Origin: Xanthobacteraceae bacterium 501b
GTDB lineage: Bacteria; Pseudomonadota; Alphaproteobacteria; Rhizobiales; Xanthobacteraceae
Length of the DNA: 64,000 bases
Direction of reading: 5' to 3'
NCBI GenBank assembly: GCA_000378025.1
Contig: KB899087.1
Location: 2,852,001-2,916,000 of the forward strand
Shown here piece by piece: positions 29,515-39,077 of the stretch (positions are counted from its first letter, which is position 1; the number at the start of each line of letters is the position of its first letter). A program made the position numbers and the translations under genes. Below the pieces are notes generated by a model. It had not been told where the DNA came from and did no database searches. It saw only the letters and a program-made list of their open reading frames with translations.

Positions 29515-30276
29515 ATGGTGGGCGGAGAGGCGATGACGGCCAAGCGGATCGACGCCCGGGCGCGCTTCCTGCCCGTGGGCGACACCGCTTTCGCCGTCGA
29601 ATTCGGGGACCGTATCGATCCGGCGATCAACGCGCTGGTCCACCGTACCGCCGCCCTGCTGGCCGAGACGCGGCCGGAGGGCATGGTGGAAACCGTTCCG
29701 AGCTTCCGCTCGCTGCTGGTGCATTACGATCCGCTCCGCACCAGTGCCAAGGCGTTGCAGGAGTTGATCGGCGCGCTGGAACTGGAGGACGAGGCCAGCC
29801 GAGCCCCCGCGCGCATTTGGCGTATTCCGGTGCTCTATGGCGGAGGGGCGGGGCCGGATCTCGCCGAGGTCGCGGCGGCGACGGGCCTTGGCGAAGCGGA
29901 GGTCATCGCCCTCCATGCCGGCGCGCTCTACCGGATCTATGTGCAGGGCTTCCTGCCGGGTTTCGCCTACCTCGGCGACTTGCCGGAGGCGCTCGACCTG
30001 CCGCGCCGAACCAGCCCGCGCGTGCGGGTGCCGCCGGGATCGGTCGCCATCGCCCAGCGCATGAGCGGAATCTACCCCGTTGAATCGCCGGGGGGCTGGC
30101 ACCTCATCGGCCATACGCCGCTGCGGTTCTTCGACCCGGTACAGTCGCCGCCGACCCTGTTCGCGCCGGGTGACGGTGTGCGGTTCGTCCCGGTGGGCGA
30201 GGACGCGCATGCCACGATCGCCGAGGCTGTGGCGCAGGGCCGCTATAGCGTGGCCAGGGAGGAGGGGCCGGCATGA
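29515..30276 (+). CDS. pxpB: 5-oxoprolinase subunit B (PxpB/KipI family)
   Basis: This subunit B of the 5-oxoprolinase complex is of the allophanate-hydrolase-subunit-1 family. Recognisable parts are FLPVGDTAFAVEFGDRID, LYRIYVQGFLPGFAYLGDLP and the proline-rich RVRVPPGSVAIAQRMSGIYPVESPGGWHLIG. Three in-frame ATGs are possible (29488, 29515, 29533). I choose 29515 because GGAGG lies 5 bp before it; GGAGAGG is too close to 29533. It overlaps pxpC by 4 bp. It is expected to work with PxpA and PxpC as one ATP-dependent enzyme. Confidence 0.88.
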   Translation: MVGGEAMTAKRIDARARFLPVGDTAFAVEFGDRIDPAINALVHRTAALLAETRPEGMVETVPSFRSLLVHYDPLRTSAKALQELIGALELEDEASRAPARIWRIPVLYGGGAGPDLAEVAAATGLGEAEVIALHAGALYRIYVQGFLPGFAYLGDLPEALDLPRRTSPRVRVPPGSVAIAQRMSGIYPVESPGGWHLIGHTPLRFFDPVQSPPTLFAPGDGVRFVPVGEDAHATIAEAVAQGRYSVAREEGPA

Positions 30277-31313
30277 GCGCACGCCTCCAGATTCTCCAGC
30301 CCGGCCCGCAAACGACCGTGCAGGATCTCGGACGCCACGGTTTCCAGGCCTATGGCGTGCCGGTTTGCGGCGCGCTGGACGGAACCGCGCTGCGGCTCGC
30401 CAATGCGCTGGTCGGCAATGAGGCGGCACAGGCGGGACTGGAGATCCGCCTTGCCGGCCCGGCATTCGAGGTCATTGGCGGACCGGCAAGGCTGGCGCTG
30501 GCAGGGGCGCTGGCGAGCATCGAGGTCACGCTAGGGGACGAGATGCGGCGCTACAGCGCCTGGCGCGCCATCGATGTGCCCGAGGGCGCTCGTGTCCGGG
30601 TGGGTGCGCTTGTCGGCTCCGGCTGCGCGGTACTGGCCTTCGCCGGGGGCGTCGACGTGCCGCCCGTGCTGGGCTCGCGCGCCACCGACCTGAAGGGCCG
30701 CTTTGGCGGGCATGAAGGCCGCGCACTGGCCGCTGGCGACAGGCTGCCCCTTGGCATGGGAGAGTCGCAGGGCCCCTGCCTCGAACTCCCCTCCCCGCCG
30801 CGCGCCAGCGGCGAGGTCACTTTGCGCGCCGTGCCGGGCCCCCAGACGGACGCCTTCACCGATGAAGCGCTCAACGCCTTCTTCGCCACGACTTACCGCA
30901 TCTCGCACGAGGCCGACCGCATGGGAATGCGGCTGGAAGGCCCGCCGCTCGCCTTCCGGAGCGGCGCCGACATCGTCTCCGACGGCATCGCCACCGGAGC
31001 GATCCAGGTGCCGGGCTCGGGCCTTCCCATCCTGCTGCTCGTCGATCACCAGACCATTGGCGGCTATGCCAAGATTGCCACCGTCATTTCCGCCGATCTG
31101 CCCCTCGCCGGCGGGCTCACGCCGGGGACTATCATCCGTTTCCAGGCGGTCACGGTTGCCGAAGGCGAAGAGGCCCGTCGCGCCCGGCAAGCGGAAATCG
31201 CCCGGCTGATCGCCTCGCTGGCGCCGGTACGCGAGGGCCCTCGCATCGACGAGGCGGCGCTCCACCAGGCGAATCTGATCTCGGGCGTTGTCACGGCGTT
31301 GGAAAGCAGCTAA
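30273..31313 (+). CDS. pxpC: 5-oxoprolinase subunit C (PxpC/KipA family)
   Basis: This 346-residue subunit C is of the biotin-dependent carboxyltransferase-like/allophanate-hydrolase-subunit-2 family. The N-terminus ILQPGPQTTVQDLGRHGFQAYGVP is diagnostic, as are RISHEADRMGMRLEGPPL and SDGIATGAIQVPGSGLPILLLVDHQTIGGY. It overlaps pxpB by 4 bp. Together with pxpA it should turn cyclic amides such as 5-oxoproline into the open acid, fitting a nitrogen-compound catabolic block. Confidence 0.9.
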   Translation: MSARLQILQPGPQTTVQDLGRHGFQAYGVPVCGALDGTALRLANALVGNEAAQAGLEIRLAGPAFEVIGGPARLALAGALASIEVTLGDEMRRYSAWRAIDVPEGARVRVGALVGSGCAVLAFAGGVDVPPVLGSRATDLKGRFGGHEGRALAAGDRLPLGMGESQGPCLELPSPPRASGEVTLRAVPGPQTDAFTDEALNAFFATTYRISHEADRMGMRLEGPPLAFRSGADIVSDGIATGAIQVPGSGLPILLLVDHQTIGGYAKIATVISADLPLAGGLTPGTIIRFQAVTVAEGEEARRARQAEIARLIASLAPVREGPRIDEAALHQANLISGVVTALESS

Positions 31314-31420
31314 CCCGCCCGGCGAATAGGATTACATGATACCGAAGATAGAACGACGTCGCCGATTCTACCCTGACGAAAGGCCGCCGCCCAAGGCGGC
31401 ACGAGCGGACCGATACGCCC

Positions 31421-32173
31421 ATGCTCAAGGATTCTCCCGCCGCGACGGTTAATCCCGATTACCGCCGCAGCCCCGTGCCGCGCTATCTGCAGATCGCCGG
31501 CGTCATCCGCCGCCGTATCGAGGACGGCGTATGGGGCCCCAACGAGAAGATCTCAACGCTGCAGGAACTCGAAGCCGAGTTTCAGGTGGCGCGCGTCACC
31601 GTGCGCCAGGCGGTGGAAGTGCTGCAGGGCGAGGGACTGGTGCGCCGGATCCAGGGCAAGGGCACCTTCGTCTCCGCCTCGGTCGAGGATAAGCGCTGGC
31701 TGAAGCTGGATCTGAAATGGCACTCGCTCGCCGGCACCATCGGCGCCAATATTCCGCGCTTCCTCCCCGTGGCGACGCCTCCCGCCCCGCCGACGATCCG
31801 GCCGGAAGACGGCACTCCGGCGGCGCGCTACCGCTATCTGGAAAGCGTGCAGTCCCGGCGCGGGCAGCCTTATTCTTTCGCCCGGGTGCATTTCGACGCC
31901 GCGCTTTATGAGCTCGCCCCTGCCCGCTTCGACCGCGAGCCCACCATCGCCGTGGTGGCCTCGCTGGAGGGGCTGAAGGTGAAGCGCGCCCGGCAATCCT
32001 TCATCGTCGGCACAGTGGAGCCCCGCGTGGCGAACCTGCTCGCTACCGGGATCGGCTTTCCCACCGTGGAGGCCCATCTGGTCATCACCGATGAGAACGA
32101 CGTGGTGATCTATGTCGCCGATATCGTCTATCGCGGCGATTGCGTACAGCTCGACATCGACCTTCTGGGCTGA
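31421..32173 (+). CDS. GntR-family (HutC/UTRA) transcriptional regulator
   Basis: This 250-residue regulator has an N-terminal GntR winged helix (PRYLQIAGVIRRRI, LEAEFQVARVTVRQAVEVLQGEGLV, IQGKGTF) and a C-terminal UTRA ligand domain, as in HutC-type repressors that sense pathway intermediates. It lies between the 5-oxoprolinase genes and the second molybdenum hydroxylase operon and is a likely local regulator of one or both. Candidate sites are the palindromes at 29453-29470 and 16572-16599. Confidence 0.9.
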   Translation: MLKDSPAATVNPDYRRSPVPRYLQIAGVIRRRIEDGVWGPNEKISTLQELEAEFQVARVTVRQAVEVLQGEGLVRRIQGKGTFVSASVEDKRWLKLDLKWHSLAGTIGANIPRFLPVATPPAPPTIRPEDGTPAARYRYLESVQSRRGQPYSFARVHFDAALYELAPARFDREPTIAVVASLEGLKVKRARQSFIVGTVEPRVANLLATGIGFPTVEAHLVITDENDVVIYVADIVYRGDCVQLDIDLLG

Positions 32174-32199
32174 AATCGATAGGCGAGTTGGTCGGGCCT

Positions 32200-33390
32200 T
32201 CACGCCCGCCGGAACAGGCGCCGAACCCAGTCCTTCACCAGCGAGAGCAGCAACGATCCGGCATCGAGCGGAGCAGGCTGCGCCGCGGCTGCCTCGCCCC
32301 GCAGCAAGGCGGCGAGATGGGTCGCGAACGCCGCTGTCAGACGCGCGGCAAGGTCGCGGGCGAGCGCTCCCCGGCTCATCTGGGCGAGCGGGCCCTGCAG
32401 CACATAGGCGACCTCCACGCGGACGCGGGTCGCCGCCGCCCCCGGCAACTCGTCGAGGCCATAGACAAGCCGCGCCTGCACCCGCGTTGCGCTGCGCCGA
32501 TCGACACCGCCACCGTCGATCGTTCCGGTCCAGTTCGCCGGATCAGCGGCGATCACCCCCGTGCCACCAAAGGCGGCCTGGATCGGCCCGAGCTTCACCA
32601 GCATTTCCGCGTTCACCGTGCGTCCGTCGCTGGGTGCCGTCAGCCGCGCCCCCGGCAGGCAGCCGATCACTTGCGCCGGGTCCTGGAACAGCGCCCAGAC
32701 CTGTGCCCGCGGCGCCGGCACCTCAAACTCCTGCACCAACTCCACCGGATTGCGCAGCTTCTCCGGAACGAACACAGCACTCGCGGCCGACACGTCCTCA
32801 CCTCGGCCGAGGCGCTCATCCCCCACAGCCGAAAGTCGCGCCGGTGCCACCGGCAGGGTCAGCGGCGAGACGTGGAGCGGGGGAACGACCGCCCCGCCGC
32901 GCGTCACTACGGGCGCTTCGCCGGCCGCGCAGCGCTCGGCCGCCACCGCCCGGATGGCGCGGATGATACCGATATAGCCGGTGCAGCGACACAGATTGCC
33001 CGCCAGTTCGTGGCGGATCGCGGCGTCATCCGCGCCAGGTCGCCGCAGCACGATATCGCGCGCCATGATGAGCATGCCCGGCGTGCAGAACCCGCATTGC
33101 AGCCCGTGCTCCACCATGAAGGCCTTGCGCAGCCGCTCAGTCACAGGATCGTCCACCAGCCCCTCGACCGTGGTGATGACGGCACCGTCGAGCGCGACGG
33201 GAAAGGCGATGCAGGCCCGCGCCGGCGCGCCATCGATCAGCACGGTGCAGGCTCCGCACACGCCGTGCTCGCAGCCGAGATGCGTCCCGGTGAGCAACAA
33301 CTCCTCGCGCACGAAATCGGCAAGGTGCTGGCGCGGCTCAACCTCTGCCTCAATGTCGCGGCCGTTGACGGAAAGACGGATCGGCTTCAT
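32200..33390 (-). CDS. Fusion of a [2Fe-2S] small subunit (CoxS) with a CoxG/SRPBCC domain
   Basis: This 396-residue protein combines two parts normally encoded separately. Residues 1-150 are a complete CoxS iron-sulfur subunit with Cys40, Cys45, Cys48, Cys60 and Cys99, Cys102, Cys134, Cys136. After a proline-rich linker of about 55 residues, residues 215-365 are a CoxG-like SRPBCC domain (ELVQEFEVPAPRAQVWALFQDPAQVIGCLPGA). The tail ends in a basic stretch. It overlaps the CoxM gene by 4 bp and ends the CoxL-CoxM-CoxSG operon. The frame is continuous, so the fusion is encoded, not an assembly artefact of the frame. Confidence 0.91.
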   Translation of the reverse strand: MKPIRLSVNGRDIEAEVEPRQHLADFVREELLLTGTHLGCEHGVCGACTVLIDGAPARACIAFPVALDGAVITTVEGLVDDPVTERLRKAFMVEHGLQCGFCTPGMLIMARDIVLRRPGADDAAIRHELAGNLCRCTGYIGIIRAIRAVAAERCAAGEAPVVTRGGAVVPPLHVSPLTLPVAPARLSAVGDERLGRGEDVSAASAVFVPEKLRNPVELVQEFEVPAPRAQVWALFQDPAQVIGCLPGARLTAPSDGRTVNAEMLVKLGPIQAAFGGTGVIAADPANWTGTIDGGGVDRRSATRVQARLVYGLDELPGAAATRVRVEVAYVLQGPLAQMSRGALARDLAARLTAAFATHLAALLRGEAAAAQPAPLDAGSLLLSLVKDWVRRLFRRA

Positions 33391-34214
33391 GCGGGCTGAC
33401 CTTCAGGCTGGCTTTCGCTTGCCAGCGCGGCAATGGCTTGCCGGACGACCTCGCGGCGGAGGCGGAACGCGGCCGGATCGGCGGCCAGACCGGCGTCTCG
33501 CAGGATATCGTCGACACGCGCGGGAGAGCGAAGGACGTCGTGGGCCGCGGGAAACACCAGTTGCCGCGCCTCGGTGGCGCCGATGGCGAGGCGCTGCACG
33601 TCGCTCTCCCGGTCGACCAGCACAGCGCACATCGCTTCGGCAAACTCCCCGACCTTGCGGCAGGACTTGCGATAGCCGAAGCGCGCCTGCGCCGAGCGGC
33701 GCGGCACGAAAACCCCGGTGATGATCTCGCCAGGTGCCAGTGCCGTCTCGAAGGCGCCGAGGATGAATTCGTCGACAGCCAATTCCCGCGTCTCCGCAGG
33801 TCCGGCAAGATGCACGCGGGCGCCGAGCGCCGCCAGCGCCGTCGGCCAGTCGGCGGCGGGGTCGGCATGGGCAAGGCTGCCGCCGATCGTGCCGCGATTG
33901 CGCACGGCGCGATAGGCGATGCCGTGCGCTACGCGGGCGAGAAAGCCCGGGGTCGGATCCGGTACCGCACCGTCCTCGAACTCGGCATGGGTGAGCGCGG
34001 CGCCATAGAGGATGCCGTCCGGCCGCGCCTCGACGCGCCGCAGCTCAGGCAGGTGGGAAACATCGACCACGCGCCCCGGCCGGGCGAGGCGCAGATTGAG
34101 CATTGGGCCGAGGCTCTGCCCCCCGGCCATCGGCCGGGCGCGGCCCTCCGCCAGCGCGACCGTGGCGCCGGCAAGATCGTCGGGTCGTAAATAGTCGAAA
34201 CGCGCGGCCTTCAC
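33387..34214 (-). CDS. Molybdenum hydroxylase FAD-binding medium subunit (CoxM family)
   Basis: This 275-residue FAD subunit has MAGGQSLGPMLNLRLARPG and RNRGTIGGSLAHADPAADWP, the two FAD-binding motifs, and the usual C-terminal domain. It overlaps the large-subunit gene upstream and the fused small-subunit gene downstream by 4 bp each, so all three are translationally coupled into one enzyme. The substrate is unknown. Confidence 0.92.
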   Translation of the reverse strand: MKAARFDYLRPDDLAGATVALAEGRARPMAGGQSLGPMLNLRLARPGRVVDVSHLPELRRVEARPDGILYGAALTHAEFEDGAVPDPTPGFLARVAHGIAYRAVRNRGTIGGSLAHADPAADWPTALAALGARVHLAGPAETRELAVDEFILGAFETALAPGEIITGVFVPRRSAQARFGYRKSCRKVGEFAEAMCAVLVDRESDVQRLAIGATEARQLVFPAAHDVLRSPARVDDILRDAGLAADPAAFRLRREVVRQAIAALASESQPEGQPA

Positions 34215-36610
34215 GACGCAAGCCTCTCCGCTGTCGCCTTTTGTCGGGCCGCCTCGACCGCCTCGCGCACCCGGCGCGGCGTCATCGGCGAGACGGTCAT
34301 CTCGACGCCGAGCCCGGCCAGCGCGTCGTTGATGGCGTTGCCAATCGCCGCCGGAGGGGCGATGGCGCCGCCCTCGCCGATGCCCTTCTGGCCAAAGCGT
34401 GTATTGGGCGAGGGCGTCTCCATATGGGCGATGCGGACATCCGGCATCTCGCCGGCACCGGGAAGGAGGTAGTCGGCCAGGGTCGACGCCAGCGGCTGCC
34501 CGTGCTCGTCATAGGCCATCTCTTCATAGAGAGCTGTGCCGATGCCCTGCGCCGTGCCGCCATAGATCTGGCCGTCCACCACCATCGGGTTGAGCAGCAC
34601 GCCGCCATCCTCGACGATGACGTAATCGAGGATCTCCACCTCCCCGGTTTCCGGTGCCACCGCGACCACGCAGGCATGGGCGGCGTAGGAGAATGTGCCC
34701 GTGTCCACGGACGGACGGTAGCCGGCAACGAGGTCCAGCCCGTCCGGGTCGATGTCGGCAGGGAGGTTCTGCGGCGCGAGATACCAGGTCGCCGCCACCT
34801 CCCTGAAGCTCACCGAGCCCTGCGGGCCGACCACCTGCGCGTCGCGCACCGTCACGGCCTCCACCGGCGCCTGCAGCAGATGCGCCCCAATCCGCGCGAT
34901 GCGCCCGGCGAGCCGCTCGCAGGCGCTCGCCACCGCGCCGCCGGCCATAACAGCCGAGCGCGAGCCCCAGGTGCCGGTGGAATAGGGCGTCATGGCGGTG
35001 TCGCCATGGACCACGTTCACGAGATCTGGGTCGATTCCCAGCACCTCGCAGGCCACCTGCGCCAGCGTGGTTTCCATCGACTGACCATGACTCTGGCTGC
35101 CGATCCGGACTTCCAACGTGCCATCCGGAGTGAGCCGGGCACCGCAGGACTCGATGCCGGGCACCATCGGAATGCCCCAGCCATGATAGACAGAGGTGCC
35201 GTGCGCGCCCTGCTCGCAATAGACGGCATAGCCGAGCCCGATGCGCCGCCCGTCCGCCTCCCCCACCTTCTGGCGGGCGCGAACGCCCTCATGGCCGACC
35301 ATAGCGAACGCCCGCCGCAGGCTCTCGGGGTAGTCGCCCATGTCGAAATCCTTGCCGGTGATCGAGGTGAATGGCATCTGATCCGGACGCACCAGATTGC
35401 GCTGGCGCACCTCATAGGGCTCTAGCCCGGCCGCGCGCGCCACCGCGTCGATCATCAGCTCCATCGCCGTGCACACGCCGGTGCGCGCCACGCCGCGATA
35501 GGGCACGATGGGTGGCTTGTTGGAGCAGACGGAATAGGTGCGGCAGCGATAGGCCGGCAGGTTGTAGGGGCCCGGCAGGTTGGACACGACCTGCGCCCCT
35601 TCGAGGCAGGCCGAGAACGGGTAGACCGAATAGGCGCCGGCATCGACATGCGCCTGCGCCTCCAGCCCGAGCAGGAGGCCCTCGGTGTCGGCATAAGCCG
35701 TCATCACATAATGATGCTCGCGGCAATTGGCGGCAGCGACCAGATGCTCGCGCCGGTCCTCCAGCCATTTCACCGCGCGATCCAGCTTCAGCGATGCCCA
35801 GGCGCAGCAGACTTCCTCCGGCTGCAGCAGGCCTTTCCAGCCAAAGCCGCCGCCGACATCGGGCGCCACGACGCGGATCTTGCGGGTGTCGAGCCCCAGG
35901 CATTCGGCCAGCCCCGAGCGGACGATGTGCGGCATTTGGGTCGAGGTCCACAGGGTGAGCTGCTCGAAGGTGCGGTCGAACAGGGCGATGCAGCCCTTGC
36001 CCTCCAGCGGCGCCATGCATTGCCGGCTGGTCCGCACCTCGCGCGTCACCTTGATCGGGGCGTCCTGAAGAGACTCGTCGAAGTTCTTCTCGGTCGATGA
36101 GACCAGGAACACGTTTTCCGGCCAGTCCTCGTGGATCAGCGCGGCGCCTTCCTTGGCCGAGCGCAGCATGTCGACATTGGCCGGCAATTCCTCGTACTCA
36201 ACCTCGATCTCCTCGCAGAGATCCTCGGCAAGCGCCCGGGTTTCCGCCAGCACCATCACCACCGGCTCGCCGACAAACCGCACCTTGCCGCTCGCCAGCG
36301 AGGGCTGGGCGGAGACGCGAAAGCCTGGCAGCCCGGTTTTTGCCAGAATGTCCTTCACCCCAGCCATGTCGGCATGGACGAAGGCGCGCCCGTGCAGATG
36401 CGGCGGAATGTGCACCGCCTTGATCCGCGCATGAGCCAGCGAGGAGCGCAGGAAAGCCGCCTCCAGCTGGCCCGGAAATCGCATGTCGCCAATGAACCGC
36501 CCGCGCCCGGCAAGCAGGCGGGCGTCCTCCTTGCGGCGAACCGAGGCGCCGACGCCTTTATGCGCCTTCACATCATCCGCGCGCTCGCCATCGTGCCCAA
36601 GGGCGCCCAT
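34211..36610 (-). CDS. Molybdenum hydroxylase large subunit (CoxL family, not form I CO dehydrogenase)
   Basis: This 799-residue molybdopterin subunit has the cofactor-binding DVGGGFGWKG, the glutamine-containing GSQSHGQSMETTLAQ and a C-terminal GIGEGGAIAPPAAIGNAI, whose Glu is the expected catalytic base. The loop that is AYxCSFR in true CO dehydrogenase reads VPYRGVARTG here, so CO is not the likely substrate. Related enzymes hydroxylate N-heterocycles, aldehydes or carboxylates. I use the ATG at 36610, which has GGGAG 7-8 bp upstream; a TTG at 36616 is the alternative. It is first in its operon and divergent from a second large subunit. Confidence 0.92.
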   Translation of the reverse strand: MGALGHDGERADDVKAHKGVGASVRRKEDARLLAGRGRFIGDMRFPGQLEAAFLRSSLAHARIKAVHIPPHLHGRAFVHADMAGVKDILAKTGLPGFRVSAQPSLASGKVRFVGEPVVMVLAETRALAEDLCEEIEVEYEELPANVDMLRSAKEGAALIHEDWPENVFLVSSTEKNFDESLQDAPIKVTREVRTSRQCMAPLEGKGCIALFDRTFEQLTLWTSTQMPHIVRSGLAECLGLDTRKIRVVAPDVGGGFGWKGLLQPEEVCCAWASLKLDRAVKWLEDRREHLVAAANCREHHYVMTAYADTEGLLLGLEAQAHVDAGAYSVYPFSACLEGAQVVSNLPGPYNLPAYRCRTYSVCSNKPPIVPYRGVARTGVCTAMELMIDAVARAAGLEPYEVRQRNLVRPDQMPFTSITGKDFDMGDYPESLRRAFAMVGHEGVRARQKVGEADGRRIGLGYAVYCEQGAHGTSVYHGWGIPMVPGIESCGARLTPDGTLEVRIGSQSHGQSMETTLAQVACEVLGIDPDLVNVVHGDTAMTPYSTGTWGSRSAVMAGGAVASACERLAGRIARIGAHLLQAPVEAVTVRDAQVVGPQGSVSFREVAATWYLAPQNLPADIDPDGLDLVAGYRPSVDTGTFSYAAHACVVAVAPETGEVEILDYVIVEDGGVLLNPMVVDGQIYGGTAQGIGTALYEEMAYDEHGQPLASTLADYLLPGAGEMPDVRIAHMETPSPNTRFGQKGIGEGGAIAPPAAIGNAINDALAGLGVEMTVSPMTPRRVREAVEAARQKATAERLAS

Positions 36611-36775
36611 TAGCAACTCCCGCGGGATCGCTCCCGCAAAACACTATCTCATTCGATTATCGACACTATCGTTCGATATGTGCTTATCTTTACATAGATA
36701 GAATGATTAGAAAAGATGCAGCGGCAAGGCTGCTGCGTTGCGCGCCACTCTGATGGGAAGCCGAAGGGGAAAGCC

Positions 36776-39073
36776 ATGAAATTCGGGGTTGGCCAGCCGT
36801 TCCGCCGGGTGGAGGATCTGCGCTTCATCACCGGCGCCGGCCGCTTCACCGACGATTGCCGTTTCGCGGGCGAGGCCTTCGCCTGCGTGGTGCGCTCGCC
36901 CCTCGCCCATGGGATGATCAACGCGGTGGATGCCGAGGCCGCCCGCGCGATGCCCGGCGTGCTGGCGGTCTACACCGCGCAGGACCTCGCCGCCGACGGC
37001 ATCGGCGCCTTGCCCGTCGTCATCGTGCTGGACCACGCGGAAGGCGGACGCATGCCGCTGCCCGCGCACACGCTGCTGGCCGTGGATAAGGTGCGCTATC
37101 TCGGCGAGCCGGTGGCCTTTGTGGTGGCGGAAACGGCGCGTGCCGCGCTTGAGGCCGCCGAGGCGGTGGAACTCGATATCGCCGATCTGCCCGCCGTGGT
37201 CGAGCCGGCAGCGTCGCTGGCGGACGACGCACCCCAGCTGTTTGACGAAGCCCCCGGCAATCTCGCTTTGCACTGGCAGCTCGGCGACATCGCGGCGGTG
37301 GACGCCGCTCTACAGGCCTCCGCCCAGGTGGTGGAGTTGGAACTGGTCAATAATCGCATCGTCGTCGCCTCGATGGAGCCGCGCAACGCCATCGGCCTCT
37401 TTGACGGGGCGACGGGGCAGTTCACCCTCGTCACCGGCAGCCAGGGCAGCCACATGGTCCGCGACTTCATGTTCGAGGGCGTATTCGGCCTGCCAGCGGC
37501 ACAGTTGCGCGTTATCACCCCGGATGTCGGCGGCGGCTTCGGAATGAAGGCCATTCCCTATCCCGAACAGGCGCTCGTGCTCTACGCCGCGCGCAAGCTG
37601 GGCCGCCCGGTGCGCTGGCAGTCGAGCCGCGCCGAGGCCTTCCTTTCGGACACACAGGGCCGCGACAATCTTTCCCGCGCCACGCTGGGGCTGGACGCCG
37701 ACTCGCGCTTCACCGCGCTGAAGGTGGAAACGCTGGCGAGCGCCGGCGGCGCGCTTTCCGCCTTCGGCGTCTACTGCCCCACCCTCTCCGGTCCGCCCAT
37801 GGCACCGGGGGTCTACCGCGTCCCTGTTGTCGCCACCGATGTCCGCATCGCCTACACCAACAACGCGCCGATGGACGCCTATCGCGGCGCCGGCCGCCCG
37901 GAGGCCGCCTATCTCATCGAGCGCCTGGTTGACAAGGCGGCGCGGGAGATCGGCCTCAGCCCGATCACGCTGCGCGAGATCAACATGATCGCGCCCGAGG
38001 AGATGCCGCACCGCACCGCGACCGGCGTTGTCTACGATTCGGGTGATTTCGCCGGTGTGATGAAGGCCGGCCTGCAAGCGGCGGACTGGGACGGATTTGC
38101 CGCCCGGCGGGAGAAGGGCGACGGCCTTCTGCGCGGTATCGGGCTTGGCTATTACATTGAGCGCACTGGCGTGCCGGGAAAAGAGGGCGCCGTGGTGCAG
38201 ATCGGCGCCGACGGCCATGTCGTTGTCCATGTCGGCACCCAGTCGACCGGACAGGGGCATGAGACCACCTATGTGCAAATGACCGCCGAGGCGCTGGGCA
38301 TCGAGCCTTCGCGCATTGCGGTGAAGACCGGCGACACCGAGCAGCCCCTTCCCTCGGCCGGTGGCACGGTCGCCTCTCGTTCCATGGTGCATGGCGGCGG
38401 CGCCCTGCGCCTCGCGACCGGCGCGTTGCTGGGCAAGGCGAGCCGGGAGGCCGCGCACCTTCTCGCCGTCGACGAGCGCGAGCTGGACTTCGATGCCGGC
38501 ATCTTCCGCGTGCCGGGCACCAACCGCCATATCGGTCTGCTGGAGGTCGCGGCGCAGGTGGGCGGACTCGAAGGCATCGGCGATTTCGAGCAGATGGCCG
38601 GCACTTTCCCGAACGGCGCCCATGTCTGCGAGGTCGCGGTCGAGCCGGAAACCGGCCATATCACGGTGGAGCGCTATACGGTGGTCGACGATTTCGGCCG
38701 CACGCTCAACCCGCTGGTGCTGAGCGGGCAGGTGCATGGCGGGATCGCCCAGGGCATCGGCCAGGCGATGATGGAACGCACGGTGTACGACCCCGACAGC
38801 GGCCAGCTGCTGTCGGGCTCGTTCATGGACTACGGCCTGCCGCGCGCGGACGACCTGCCCTTCTTCGATGTCGCCACGCACAACGTGCCCTGCACAACCA
38901 ACCCGCTGGGCATCAAGGGCGCGGGGGAAGCCGGTGCCATCGGCGCGCCGCCCGCCTTCGTCAATGCGGTGGTGGATGCGCTGGCCCCGCTCGGCATCAC
39001 CCATCTCGACATGCCACTCACCCCCGCGCGGGTATGGGAGGCGATACGAGAGGCGCGGGTCGAGGGCCGTTGA
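36776..39073 (+). CDS. Orphan molybdenum hydroxylase large subunit (CoxL family, form II-like)
   Basis: This 765-residue large subunit has DVGGGFGMKAIPYPEQ, GTQSTGQGHETTYVQM and the C-terminal GAGEAGAIGAPPA with the expected catalytic Glu. The active-site loop is AYRGAGRPEA, the form II pattern, so the substrate is probably an organic ring, aldehyde or acid and not CO. AAGGGG precedes the ATG at 36776. No small or medium subunit gene adjoins it on the same strand. The set at 14368-16275, which has no large subunit, would complete it. Confidence 0.93.
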   Translation: MKFGVGQPFRRVEDLRFITGAGRFTDDCRFAGEAFACVVRSPLAHGMINAVDAEAARAMPGVLAVYTAQDLAADGIGALPVVIVLDHAEGGRMPLPAHTLLAVDKVRYLGEPVAFVVAETARAALEAAEAVELDIADLPAVVEPAASLADDAPQLFDEAPGNLALHWQLGDIAAVDAALQASAQVVELELVNNRIVVASMEPRNAIGLFDGATGQFTLVTGSQGSHMVRDFMFEGVFGLPAAQLRVITPDVGGGFGMKAIPYPEQALVLYAARKLGRPVRWQSSRAEAFLSDTQGRDNLSRATLGLDADSRFTALKVETLASAGGALSAFGVYCPTLSGPPMAPGVYRVPVVATDVRIAYTNNAPMDAYRGAGRPEAAYLIERLVDKAAREIGLSPITLREINMIAPEEMPHRTATGVVYDSGDFAGVMKAGLQAADWDGFAARREKGDGLLRGIGLGYYIERTGVPGKEGAVVQIGADGHVVVHVGTQSTGQGHETTYVQMTAEALGIEPSRIAVKTGDTEQPLPSAGGTVASRSMVHGGGALRLATGALLGKASREAAHLLAVDERELDFDAGIFRVPGTNRHIGLLEVAAQVGGLEGIGDFEQMAGTFPNGAHVCEVAVEPETGHITVERYTVVDDFGRTLNPLVLSGQVHGGIAQGIGQAMMERTVYDPDSGQLLSGSFMDYGLPRADDLPFFDVATHNVPCTTNPLGIKGAGEAGAIGAPPAFVNAVVDALAPLGITHLDMPLTPARVWEAIREARVEGR

Positions 39074-39077
39074 GGGT

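Noticed and set aside
34211..39073. Aerobic carbon monoxide dehydrogenase
   Set aside because: Neither large subunit has the AYxCSFR loop of form I CO dehydrogenase; the names CoxS/M/L are used only for family.
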